In this document: positions 48,878-58,312 of the stretch, one piece after another
Position numbering within the stretch: the stretch's first letter is position 1
Layout of the letters: every line of letters starts with the position of its first letter
From: Anaeramoeba flamelloides
Lineage: Eukaryota; Metamonada; Anaeramoebidae
Length of the DNA: 64,000 nucleotides
Reading direction: 5' to 3'
Assembly: GCA_027625915.1 (NCBI GenBank)
Contig: JANTQA010000036.1
Span: 11,181,001 to 11,245,000 of the forward strand
The notes under the pieces: model-generated
Database searches by the model: none
What the model was told of the DNA's origin: nothing
What the model saw: the letters and a program-made list of their open reading frames with translations, nothing else
Position numbers and translations under genes: made by a program

Positions 48878-51586
48878 ACCATTCAAATAATTTGGACACA
48901 CCCAAAATCAAAAAATAGGCAAAAAACAAAAACCAATTTATTATATTTTTCCAAACCTAATATTAAACCACATTTAAGTTACAGGGTATTAATGTTTTAA
49001 TAAGCAATCATTTTAATCAAAATAAAGGAAAAAAATATAAAACCAAAAAAAAAATCGGTGTGTCCAAAATAATGAAAAAAGCTGAACAAAAAATGTATTG
49101 GTAAATTTGTTGAAATTTCACCAACAATTGTTGATCGATCAAATGATAAGATACCAACAACCAATTGTATGTGATTTTTCTATTAAAAAAACTCAACACT
49201 AACCTTCTATCAACTATTGAAAAAAAATTCCAGATCTAACCAAACAAATTACCTAACTGGAAAAAAGGAAATGAAAACAAAACAAAAAAGATAAAAAATG
49301 AAAATAGTTGTAAAATTAAAATTCTTTCGAAATTGAATTTAAGGTGTAGTTATATTATTCTGTCAACTGTTTAAACTGTCTCCAAATTTCTGGAATATAG
49401 TTTATATATATAAAGATCTTATCTCAAAAATTCAATTTCTAAATCTGATTTTAAAAAAATCACCGATACTATAATTTCTAAATTTACAGAAAATTTTGAA
49501 GTTTCTAATAAAAAAAAATAAATATTTTTTTTCTTTTTATTTTTTCATAATGTATTTTATAAAAAATAAATTATAAAAATAAGAATGTGGAAATTTTTTT
49601 TATACGTTCTAACTAAATTTTTCTCATAATATTTTTTTTTACACAAAACAATTATTCAATTATCCCTAATGATATTTTTTAAATAAAAAAAAATCTAATT
49701 GAATCTTAAAAAACCTTAATAAATAAAGATTTATTTATTTTGATAAAATAGCACATACTATAAATTGATTAAAAATGATAACACTTAACCTGATATATTT
49801 ATATAAACTTTGTTTCAGTCAAAGGTTACAAACTTTTTTTTCAAATATCAATTATTTTTTATAATTAACCTTTGAAGAATAAATAAAAAACGAGTAGAAT
49901 AAAAACAAAGAATTTTTGATATTCGCCTGTATTAAGTAAAACTACAATAAATCAATAGATTCCCTTTAAAATAGAAAAAAACCAAAATTCTTATGACCAT
50001 TGAGAAAAACAACAATGTTCATTTTGATCTCCAATTTAAGATTAAATAAAAATACAATCAAAATCGATATTAATTCGCTTTAATAAGTTTCTACTTTTTC
50101 AATAACATTAGAATAACAGGTTTTTTACCAAATAACTATCAATCTTGTGATTTTTAAAAAAAATTGTAATTGAATTAAGTAAAATAGAAAAAATGAAAAA
50201 AGTAAAAAAACTAAAACAAAAGAAAAATCGTTTTTTATTTAAAAAAAAAAAAAACTAAATCTCAAAAAAAGTAAATGGAAAAACAATCGAAAATCAATAT
50301 TTAATTCTACCTAAAAACAATTATTTGAAATACAAATGATATTATTTCATGCAAGATTATAACGAAATTTACAATGTGATTCTTTATGATCTTTCTTATG
50401 ATTTTAATATTTACTCTTTAATATCAGAATTAATGATTGTTGAAAAAAATTTCTTAGGTAATTCTAGAAAAAAAAAAGAAAAAATTAAACAATTCCAGTT
50501 TAATGAAAATAAATAATGAAACCAATATATGGGAAAATAAATTAAATAAATCTGATCTTTACATGAAAAAAATGTTTTTGATTGTACATTTTAGTAAAAA
50601 CATGATTATTATTATTATTTAATTTGTGTTTGATCTCCAATCATCTTTTTTCATTTTCATTTTCATATTCATTTTTATTATTATTATTATTTTTATTTTT
50701 TATCAATATCAAATTATCTTTTTATTTATCTTTATTTATCTTATTATAAATAAATAACACAATTCAAAAGAGGATTTAAAGCCAACACCTGTTCATCATT
50801 TTTGTAAATTATTGGAAAAAAAAAAAGTTTTACATCGTGTATATACCCAAAACATTGATACACTGGAGAGAAAGGCAAATATTTTGCCTGAAAAACTCGT
50901 AGAAGCACATGGATCATTTGCCTATGCTACTTGTTTAAAATGTAGATATAGGTACACCCAAAAAGAAATCCAACCAATAATTATGAAAGGTGAAGTTCCC
51001 AAATGTAAAAAATGTAAAAAGGGTGTTGTAAAGCCCAATATTACATTTTTTGGTGAAAATTTGCCGTCGGGTTTTAGTCTTGCTCATCGTGATTTCCCAA
51101 AAGCTGATTTATTAATAGTTATTGGTACAAGCTTACAGGTAATGCCCTTTGGATCTTTAATACATCATGTCAATGAAGATTGCCATAGATTATTAATTAA
51201 TAAAGAGGAAGTTGGTGTTTATCGCAAAAGTATTTTCTCACGAGGACAAAGTAAGATTTAACATTTATTATTATTATTATTATTTCTTTCTTTTTTTTTG
51301 TTATTATTTTTTGGGTAAATAATTTTTAAAAATTTAGGTTATTTTGATTTTTTCTTTGAAATAATAAATAAAAAATAGAGGGGTTTAGATTTAATAGATC
51401 AGATAATACACGAGACGCAAAGAAACTAGGTGATTGTCAAGAAATTATTAAACAATTTGTAAAGTTGATTGGGTGGGAAAAGGAATTTAATGAATTACTA
51501 GATGAATCAAAATCTGAAACCGAATCTGAAACCGAATCTGAAACTGATTCTGAAACTGAATTTGAATCTGAAACTGATTTTGAAAA

Positions 51587-51637
<51 letters not shown>

Positions 51638-51728
51638 TAAAAAGAAGATCATACTAGTGGAAAATCAAATGAGTAATTTAAAAATTAGAAAGAAGAAAAA
51701 AAAAAAAATTGAAAAACTTCAAAAATGA
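41687..51728 (+). CDS. Class I (SIRT2/Hst2-like) sirtuin, NAD-dependent deacylase
   Basis: Four exons: 41687-41868, 48434-48561, 50771-51250 and 51379-51728, giving 379 residues; all introns are GT-AG with matching phases (6565, 2209 and 128 nt). NAD-binding GAGIS (47-51) and GIPDFRSP (55-62, split by intron 1), TQNIDTLE (129-136), catalytic His150 (EAHG), zinc cysteines 158, 161, 182 and 185, NITFFGE (193-199) and GTSLQV (222-227) are all present, so the enzyme should be active on acyl-lysine of histones, tubulin or other proteins. The first ATG is at 41687; the upstream in-frame codon is TTG. The start MGADFSKE fits the N-myristoylation pattern (Gly2, Ser6). After residue 300 comes an acidic SETESETE stretch, a run of about 17 Lys encoded by an A tract, and a basic end. 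SIRT2/Hst2 assignment rests on the core; SIRT1 or SIRT3 types are less likely. Confidence 0.93.
42490..43180 (+). repeat. Dispersed repeat family D, copy 2 (sirtuin intron 1)
   Basis: See 22735-23420. The block at 43041-43098 differs from copy 1 by one base over about 55, while the left part is only loosely alike. Confidence 0.7.
43640..43748. mobile_element. Short hairpin MITE, 36-bp arms
   Basis: Arms 43640-43675 and 43713-43748 are complementary with one mismatch (core ACACATGTGCAAAAAGTGAT). The 37-bp centre is non-coding. The near-perfect arms point to a recent insertion or a structure kept by selection. Confidence 0.85.
44936..45045 (+). repeat. Repeat family J, copy 1
   Basis: Shares AGTGTAAATTACACTCT, ATGTCCTTTTACT and CGTAAAATC.TAGATTTTA with 45950-46045, about 1 kb downstream in the same intron and orientation. 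AGTGTAAATTACACT is itself a palindrome. Confidence 0.65.
45370..45620 (+). repeat. Cluster of family K palindromes and GTGCC repeats
   Basis: AAGTGCCGTAGAGTGCC occurs here and, as AAGTACCATAGAGTGCC, again about 100 bp on; related GAGTGCTGTAGAGTG is at 12672. TGGAAAAGCTAACCGCGG ends a family K palindrome, followed by mirrored AGAAATAAAAAGAAAAT and ATTTTCTTTTTATTTCT arms. Confidence 0.55.
45950..46045 (+). repeat. Repeat family J, copy 2
   Basis: Second copy of 44936-45045 (AAAGTGTAAATTACACTCTA). Confidence 0.65.
46060..46500 (+). repeat. Dispersed repeat family I, copy 1 (sirtuin intron 1)
   Basis: Matches the reverse complement of about 62395-62830: TTTATAAGAAGCAATTAGTA, ACTTTTGG/GATACTTTTG, TTTTCAAGTTAC, ACTTTAAGT, CTTCTTCCCAAT and TAAAGAA in the same order. 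Non-coding. Confidence 0.6.
46620..46760. repeat. CpG-rich palindromic island between TA microsatellites
   Basis: Between two TA runs lies a stretch much richer in G and C than its surroundings, centred on ACGCGTTG ... CAACGCGT (46674-46702), an 8-bp inverted repeat with a 13-bp centre GCGCACGCTTGAG. Its left edge, ATATATCACAGG, recurs in inverted form near 48371 (CCTGTGATATATAT). Confidence 0.7.
47991..48074. repeat. Compound (AC)n(AT)n microsatellite
   Basis: About 24 AC units run directly into about 18 AT units near the end of sirtuin intron 1. Confidence 0.95.
48562..50770 (+). other. Sirtuin intron 2, 2209 nt
   Basis: Begins GTAAAT and ends TTCAAAAG. The first half holds family F copy 1 (48847-49420); the remainder is AT-rich with ATT trinucleotide runs near 50605 and 50680 and no gene. 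Joining 48561 to 50771 gives [15 protein letters not shown], continuous with the sirtuin family. Confidence 0.85.
48847..49420 (+). repeat. Dispersed repeat family F, copy 1 (sirtuin intron 2)
   Basis: Starts after a TA run. TTTGGACACACCC (48891) is mirrored by GGTGTGTCCAAA (49057), forming a small inner foldback. The part 49050-49230 matches the reverse complement of 52260-52430 closely (AACAATTGTTGATCGATCAA, ATACATTTTTTGTTCAGC as complement). A third, more diverged copy is at 52755-53300. Confidence 0.7.
51590..51635 (+). repeat. Coding poly-A tract in sirtuin exon 4
   Basis: An unbroken run of about 46 A encodes the poly-Lys segment of the sirtuin tail. Such a run is prone to slippage and to ribosomal stalling or frameshifting, and its exact length in an assembly is uncertain. 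Confidence 0.9.
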
Positions 51729-52129
51729 AATATTTTTAAAAATCAAAAGAAATAAATGAAAATGTATATAAATAAAATACTTGAAATAAATGTTTGTTCT
51801 TTTGATAAAATTACTTTTAATAAATAATCCACCTCTTCTTTATTTATACTCAATTTATTATTATTGTTTTAATTTGAATATTAATATGATGAATTGATTA
51901 ATTATATTATTTTATTATTTATTTTTTCGAAATTTTGTTTTTTATGATTCATTTTTTTTTTTAATATGGTTGAAAAATAAAGAAATATTTTTCACAATAA
52001 AAAAATAAAAATTTCCCACAATTTTTGATTTGATATTTTTTAGTGAATGATTCAATAACTGTTTCTATAAAAAGAAGATAAACTAAATTCCAAAAATTTC
52101 GGTTCAGTTTAAATAGTCGAAAGAATTAC

Positions 52130-52590
52130 AACACTGGACTTGAAATTCAATTTGGAAATAATTTTGATTTTACATCTGTTTCATTTTTTGTCTTTTTTCT
52201 TTTTATTTTCATTTCCTTTTTTGGAGTTAGGTAATCTGTTTTGTTAGATCCAGAAATTTTTTTTCAATAGTTGTAGAAAGTTTGTGTTAAGTTTGTTAAA
52301 TAGAAAAATCCACATACAATTGGTTGACGATATCTAATCATTTGATCGATCAACAATTGTTGGTGAAATGTCAACATATTTACCAATACATTTTTTGTTC
52401 AGCTCGTTTCATTATTTTATACAAACTATTTTTATTTTCGTTTTATATTTTTTTCTTTTATTTGCATGAAAATGATTACTTATTAAAATATTAAGAACGG
52501 GTAATTTAAATGTGGTTTAATATTAGGTTTGGAAAAATATAATAAATTTAGTTTTCTTTTTTTAACTATTTTTGATTTTGGGTGTAAATA
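52130..52590 (-). repeat. Dispersed repeat family F, copy 2 (inverted)
   Basis: Reverse complement of much of 48880-49420, including TTGATCGATCAACAATTGTT and GGTTTAATATTAGGTTTGGA. Together with copy 1 it flanks sirtuin exons 3 and 4 as an inverted pair. Confidence 0.75.
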
Positions 52591-52659
52591 AAATTTGAAA
52601 TTAATTTCTGATAATAAATTATATTTCAAAAAAATTGACAAAGAAATAAATAAATTTCG

Positions 52660-52725
52660 TTCATTGTTACCACTTGTTTATTAATAACTCCTTGGATATA
52701 TAAATTTACTTTTTTTTCACAGTCT

Positions 52726-52757
<32 letters not shown>

Positions 52758-53525
52758 CCCAATTCAAAATTTTTAACACACCAAAATTCAATTTGTGAAG
52801 AAAAAAAAACTTATTTAATCAATTCAAGAAGATTTACCAAATTAGAACCATTCACTAATTGAAATGTTAACACTTTTTTATAAATTACAATACTCATAAA
52901 ACAATAAATAAATAATTATCAATACAAATAAATCATGGGTGTGTTAAAAATTTTGGAGAGAGCAAAACAAAAAAATACATTGGTAAATTTATAAAAATTC
53001 TATTAGGGTTATTGATTGATCAAATGGTTAGATACTACCAACTAATTTTATTTGAGTTCTTCTCTTTGGAACAACTTGACTTTAACCAAAATATCAGATG
53101 GTTGAAAAAAATTTTGATCCTATGAAACAAATTACATAATTCAAACAATGAAATGAAAAGAAAAACTCAAAGATGAAAAAATGATTTTCATATTTTACAA
53201 AAATCAAAATTATCTCCAATTTCAATGAAATTGTATTATTGTGATTGTTTGGAACGTTTTAGCTGTTTGGAAAATTTTGAATTTTAGTTTATATATATAA
53301 ACAGTATTTCCAAGGCTACCATAAAATTTTCAATAAATGAACTATTATTTCCAAATTTTTTGAAAATAGAAAATCGGAATAGAAAAATCAATTATCTTTT
53401 ATTTAAAATTTTATGGTAGCCTTGGAAATACTGTTTATATATATATATATATATATATATAAGACTGTGGAAAAAAAGTAAATTTATATATCCAAGTAGT
53501 TATTAATAAACAATTGTGAAATTTA
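52660..53525. mobile_element. Long-terminal-inverted DNA element enclosing family F copy 3
   Basis: The outer arms at about 52660-52728 and 53461-53525 are complementary: TTGGATATATAAATTTACTT and CACAGTCTTATATA on the left, and AAGACTGTGGAAAAAAAGTA and AAATTTATATATCCAA on the right. Both arms end in TA runs. Between them lie a diverged family F sequence (52755-53300, with ACACACC and GGGTGTGTTAAA inner ends) and the hairpin at 53292-53443. It is non-coding, a composite or nested foldback element. Confidence 0.7.
53292..53443. mobile_element. Perfect hairpin MITE, 39-bp arms
   Basis: Arms 53292-53330 and 53405-53443 are exactly complementary (core CAGTATTTCCAAGGCTACCA). The CAGT start suits a Tc1-like MITE. 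No mismatch in 39 bp means very recent origin or repair by gene conversion. Confidence 0.9.
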
Positions 53526-54075
53526 TAATTTTATTCTTAATTTTTATTTTGAAATTAAAGTAAAAATGGGAACAACTAGAGTGTTATTTACTTTTTCTTC
53601 AATTATAATAAAATTAATTTTTTTTTCATTTAATAAACTTTAAAAAAAAAGCATTTTTATCCTTTTTCAATTTTTTTCCTTTTTTATTAACGAATTATTA
53701 ATGAATTTTGTCATCTTTTTTTATTTAATCTCATAAAACAAATATAAAAAACACCACTGAATTTTGAGAATTACCAAAATCTTAGAACCTTCTACCTACT
53801 TCGTCCCCAGCTTACAAATCAAAACAATTTAATAATTTATAGATTTAAAACATTAAATTCTTCATTAAATACAGTAACAGTAGAAATGAAATCTATCAAC
53901 TATTTTTAACAATTTCTTTAACAATAAGAAACTCTGGTCTACTGTAAGAGTCCAATTCTGAAAAATGGGAATCTGTTGTTTTGATCAAGATTTAGATCAT
54001 TGTTTTTCAAAAAGTATTCCTTTGTTTTTTAATTTTCTTTATTCAAAGAAACACTTCATAAACAAACTGACTTAA

Positions 54076-55229
54076 ATGCAAAAAGGAGGTTTTAATTTTG
54101 ATCTTTACCAAAGAAATGTCGAATTAATTGAAAAAAACAATTATAAAGTACCAAAAACAACAAAAACTGGAACAACAATTGTTGGTGTTGTTTTTTCTGA
54201 TGGTGTTGTTTTAGGAGCTGACACAAGAGCTACAAGTGGTAAGAAAAACTCGTTTCATAACAAAACAAAAAACAAAACGATCTTAATTAGTGTTTATTTA
54301 TTTTTTTTTCTTCTTTTTTTCTTTGTTGTTAATACATTTTTTTTGTTTTTCCTTCTTTTTATTTTTCAAAAAAAAAAAAAAAAAATAATCTTAAAAGGTC
54401 CAATTGTTGCAGATCCTAACTGTGAAAAAATTCATAAAATTTCTGATTATATATGGTGTGCTGGGGCAGGGACCGCAGCTGACACAGAAAATACAACAGG
54501 TTTCTCTTTTTCATTTTTATTCAAAAATACCTTTTCACACCCATACTTAAAATTACTCTTCGATCTCCAAATAAAAAAAAACAAATAATTAACAAAAATC
54601 AATTAATCAATCGATCGAACCCATCAACAATGAACAAACGTACCCAATTGTTAACCACTCTTATTTTGACAGGAATGATTTCTTTACAATTAGAATTACT
54701 TAGTTTGTCAACAGGTAGATCTCCAAGAGTGCGCACAGCACTAACATTATTAAAGAATTTCCTGTTCAGATACCACGGATATATCTCTGCGGCACTTGTC
54801 CTTGGAGGTGTCGATTTTACCGGCCCACATCTTCATATGATCCATCCACACGGAAGCACATCAACACTGCCATACATTTCAATGGGAAGTGGTTCATTGG
54901 CAGCTATGGCTGTACTTGAAACAGGTTATAACTCAAAAATGGGAGAAGAGGACGCCAAATCTTTGGTACACCAAGCAATCCTCTCTGGTATTCTAAATGA
55001 TCTCGGTTCTGGGGGTAATGTGGATTTGTGTGTAATTAAGCATAAGAGTATGGAATTTTTTAGAAATGTTGACACAACAAATAGCAAAAGAAAGTTTAGA
55101 AAAAAACTCCCATATATGTTTAAATCTGGTTCAACCAAAATTCTTGAAAAAGAAATCGAAGAGAAAATGAGAAAAATCGAAATTGTAAATGAAAAAGAAA
55201 GCCAAATTGAAGAATTAGAAGAACTTTAA
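54076..55229 (+). CDS. PSMB7: 20S proteasome subunit beta-2 (PSMB7 type, trypsin-like)
   Basis: Three exons, 54076-54238, 54398-54499 and 54673-55229, give 273 residues, close to human PSMB7 (277). Residues 1-32 are the propeptide ([15 protein letters not shown]); cleavage after Gly32 would expose catalytic Thr33. Asp49 (GADTRAT) and Lys65 (CEKIH) are the matching Asp17 and Lys33 of the mature enzyme. Gly77 corresponds to the small residue at position 45 that permits trypsin-like cleavage. [42 protein letters not shown] and [17 protein letters not shown] follow the family throughout. The basic/acidic C-terminal extension would wrap beta-3. Intron 1 (159 nt) is GT-AG, a multiple of three and free of stops. 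Intron 2 (173 nt) has an unusual GTTTCT donor. The splice joins recreate conserved text, so the model is secure. Confidence 0.96.
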
Positions 55230-56635
55230 ACAATTTTTTACCCGCTTGTTAAATATCATTAATGCCTTTAGTATATTTAAAGATTATATTTGAATGAGTA
55301 TTCGCTTATTTTTAAATATAAAAATTAAATCACCAAAAAAAAAAATTTGTTTCATTTGCTTTTTAAAAAACGGCACAGTTGAACAACAAAGCCTCTGAAT
55401 ACTTGGTAAAATAAAAAAAAATAATCATAAAAATTGACGATAATTATTTTTTTTTTCCACACAATCTTTATTTTTTAATCGATTAACACACTACGATGAA
55501 AAAAAAATTTCCAAAAAATGAAACGAATCCCTGAAAAAAACGCCAAAAATACTCTAAAACAGAAAATATTCGAATTTTTTTAAATACATCTGAAATTATA
55601 AATATTGTTGTTTATTTAATCGGTGCACAGACTCGTTTTTTGGTTAAGATTTAATTTAAAACAGAACGAAAAACCCTCTGAAAAGTTTCAATATCTTGGA
55701 AAGAATTTTTCATTGCTCTTATACACTCTTGAAAATTGTTTTTTAAAAGTAAATTGCTTTTCAAAACTCATTAAATTTTAATAAATTGATCAAAAAGAAT
55801 ATTCGGAATAATCTTCCTACCTGATCTAAAATATTTCTATTATTAAACGAATATTTTTCGAAAGAAAAAAGTCTTAAATTTACTCAAAAAAAACCAAAAA
55901 AAAATTACTTGAAAAAGTTTTTCAAATTAATATTCTTTAAAAGTGGATTGCTACATTAGATAATCATGATCCAAAAGAATTTTTTATTTTTTAATTTTAA
56001 AAATGCATTGTGTAAACTTGACTTGTTGTTTTTTTATTCTTTTTTTCAAAAAAAAAAAAAAATTACTAAAATATTGGTATATTTTTATTTATATTTGAAA
56101 AATAATGTGTTTTTATTCAAAATAAATTTAAAAATTTTCTTAAATGATTTATAATTAGTCATTTTAAAGAATAAAAACAAAAACGAACATCATTAAGAGA
56201 TTATTTTGAAAAGTTTTTTGACTTTTTCAAAAAAGTAGATATTTTCCTTTTTGAAGTATATTCAGCGTTTTTTCAATTTCTCAAATTAAACATTTGTTAC
56301 GATTTCATTTTTTAAGAGATTTACAAGAATAAATGTGATTGGTTAATAAGAGCTCTTGTTCATTAATTTTTTTAAAATATATTACATAATTTAAGTTGAA
56401 AAATTACATTTTTCAGGCAAAATAAAGATTTTTTTTTCAAATTTAATTTTAAAAAAATATTTAAAAATTTGTTTTTTTACAGTTAATTTGATATTTTTAT
56501 ATGATTTAAAGCTTTTTTTAATATAGTAAATATCTTTTAAATTGTGATTTAATGATTTTGACTATTTAAAGTATTAATTATAGTTTTAAATTGAAAAAAA
56601 AAATACTTTTTATTCGATATTTCTGTTTGGTTTTC

Positions 56636-56700
56636 AAGGGTTTAAAAGAATAGAGTAAAATCAAAGATTTTACTCTATTATTTTGAACCCCGGAAAGGAT
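56636..56700. repeat. Palindromic repeat family K, clean copy
   Basis: AAAAGAATAGAGTAAAATC, AAAGATTTTACTCTATT and ATTTTGAACCCCGG form a palindrome with only a few mismatches. A second palindrome of the same type follows at 56805-56880 (AGAATCGAGTCAATCC ... TTTTACTCTATTCAT). Confidence 0.65.
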
Positions 56701-57624
56701 AGGACACTCTCCCAAGGTTTTTTTTAATTTTTGAAAAAAATATTTATAATGATTTTCAGTTTATTTCAAAAAGTTTTAAAAAAATATAAGTATTTTTTGG
56801 TTAATTTTTCTAGAATTTATAAGAATCGAGTCAATCCTTTATTTTACTCTATTCATTCTGATTCTAGAAAACCGATGATACTCTAGAGTTTAGATGATTT
56901 AAAAGAATTTAGTAAAATATATAGATTGTCCGAGATTCTATGAATAATAGAAAATCGAGGATAGGGAATATTTATTATTCGAAATTTTCGATTCCACATT
57001 TGAGTTTATTAAAAAAAAATAGATCAAATTTAAAACTATAAGTTGTGGTCTATTCAAAAAATACATATAAAGTTGAATTAAACGAAAATTCATATTCCCA
57101 TCCATTTAAAAAAATTACCCCAACAATAATGTTTTTTTCCTCTACCAATCCATTTAAAAATCGTGGTAGTACTAACTTCATAGAATACAATAGTCTGAAG
57201 AATTTAAAGTTAAAAAGTGTTGATTATATTGTGAATAAGATTGATTAATAATAGTGAAATGTTGATTAAAGTGGTTACTTTTGTTGAACTTATAATTTAC
57301 AATTTGATTTTTTCATACTCGTATATTCATCAATTTTGATATTGATTGATATGAATTTGAAAATAAGGATAATACATTTCTTTAAAAGAACTAAAAATCA
57401 ATCTAAATATAACAAATATTTAAAAAAAAGATAAAATAGAATGAATTTACTTTTAAAATGGGTTGTTTAATATCAAATAAAAAAATATTGGTAAAAAAAT
57501 AAAAAATATCTTTCTAAAATGAACAAAAAAAAATTATTTTTTATTCAAGTTATTATAAAATATTAATAACCAACATAGTTTTTTTGGAGTATTTTACAAA
57601 ACTACTAAACTACGACATATAGAG

Positions 57625-58106
57625 CAGTGAAAAAAATGCCGGACCTGAAAAAAATCCTGGACAAGATTTTTAATTGTGAATATTAGTAAAATTATTGTGT
57701 AATTTCATGTATTTACAATCAAATTCCTTTTTTTAAGAATCAAACTTTTTCAATTATAACTCCTCCACTTATTAGAATGAGGATTGATGAAATCACACTT
57801 GTTCGAAACACCATTCAATCAATCAAAAAAAAGAAGAAAAATTATCATTTTCGAAACTCTAGTAAACCTCAATAAAACTCGATTGTTTTTCAAAAAAAGT
57901 TGATCAACATATGGCTATCAAACAATTACTCGAGTATTCTAGAGACACCTTACTTTGGTGGACTTTTGGTAGGTTTATTACTAATCTCATAAAAAAATTG
58001 GTTATTTATAATAAGGATTTCATTGAAATTATACAATAAATTTTACTAATACTCACAATTAAAAATCTTGTCCGGGATTTTTTTCATGTACGGTATTTTT
58101 TTCCCT
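57625..58106. mobile_element. MITE with about 85-bp inverted ends
   Basis: The left arm (57625-57713) starts CAGTGAAAAAAATGCCGG. The right arm (58020-58106) read in complement starts TAGGGAAAAAAATACCGT. Both continue with CTGGACAAGATTTTTAATTG (CCGGACAAGATTTTTAATTG) and TATTAGTAAAATT. The roughly 300-bp middle has no coding capacity. It ends 206 bp before the coiled-coil gene start and so may lie in its promoter. Confidence 0.8.
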
Positions 58107-58312
58107 ATTATATCACACTTATTTCCATGAAACCAATAAGAATATTTATACAACGAAATCGTTTTTGTGTTACCATCTAATTTCTTATAAGTCACTTGGA
58201 ATGTGACACCTTTTTTCAGTCAAAATAAATTTCAAAACATTTTTTATCATTTTTTAACGAAAAATAAAGCTAAAAAAGATTAATTTGACTTCGAAAAAGA
58301 AACCAACTTTTA

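Larger units (their letters stand above)
51729..54075. other. Intergenic region between sirtuin and proteasome genes, nested inverted repeats
   Basis: The sirtuin 3' end is followed by AAATAAA motifs. From 52130 to 53525 the sequence is almost entirely family F copies 2 and 3 plus a hairpin element. The last 500 bp are the proteasome promoter, with no motif I recognise. Confidence 0.6.
55230..58312. other. Intergenic region between proteasome and coiled-coil genes
   Basis: AT-rich. It holds family K palindromes near 56636-56700 and 56805-56880 and the long-armed MITE at 57625-58106. A frame at 57045-57248 has no ATG start and no motif. The last 200 bp before 58313 are the coiled-coil gene's promoter side. 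Confidence 0.6.

Noticed and set aside
57045-57248. 67-codon plus-strand frame before the coiled-coil gene
   Set aside because: Starts at a non-ATG codon and shows no domain; no splice partner found.
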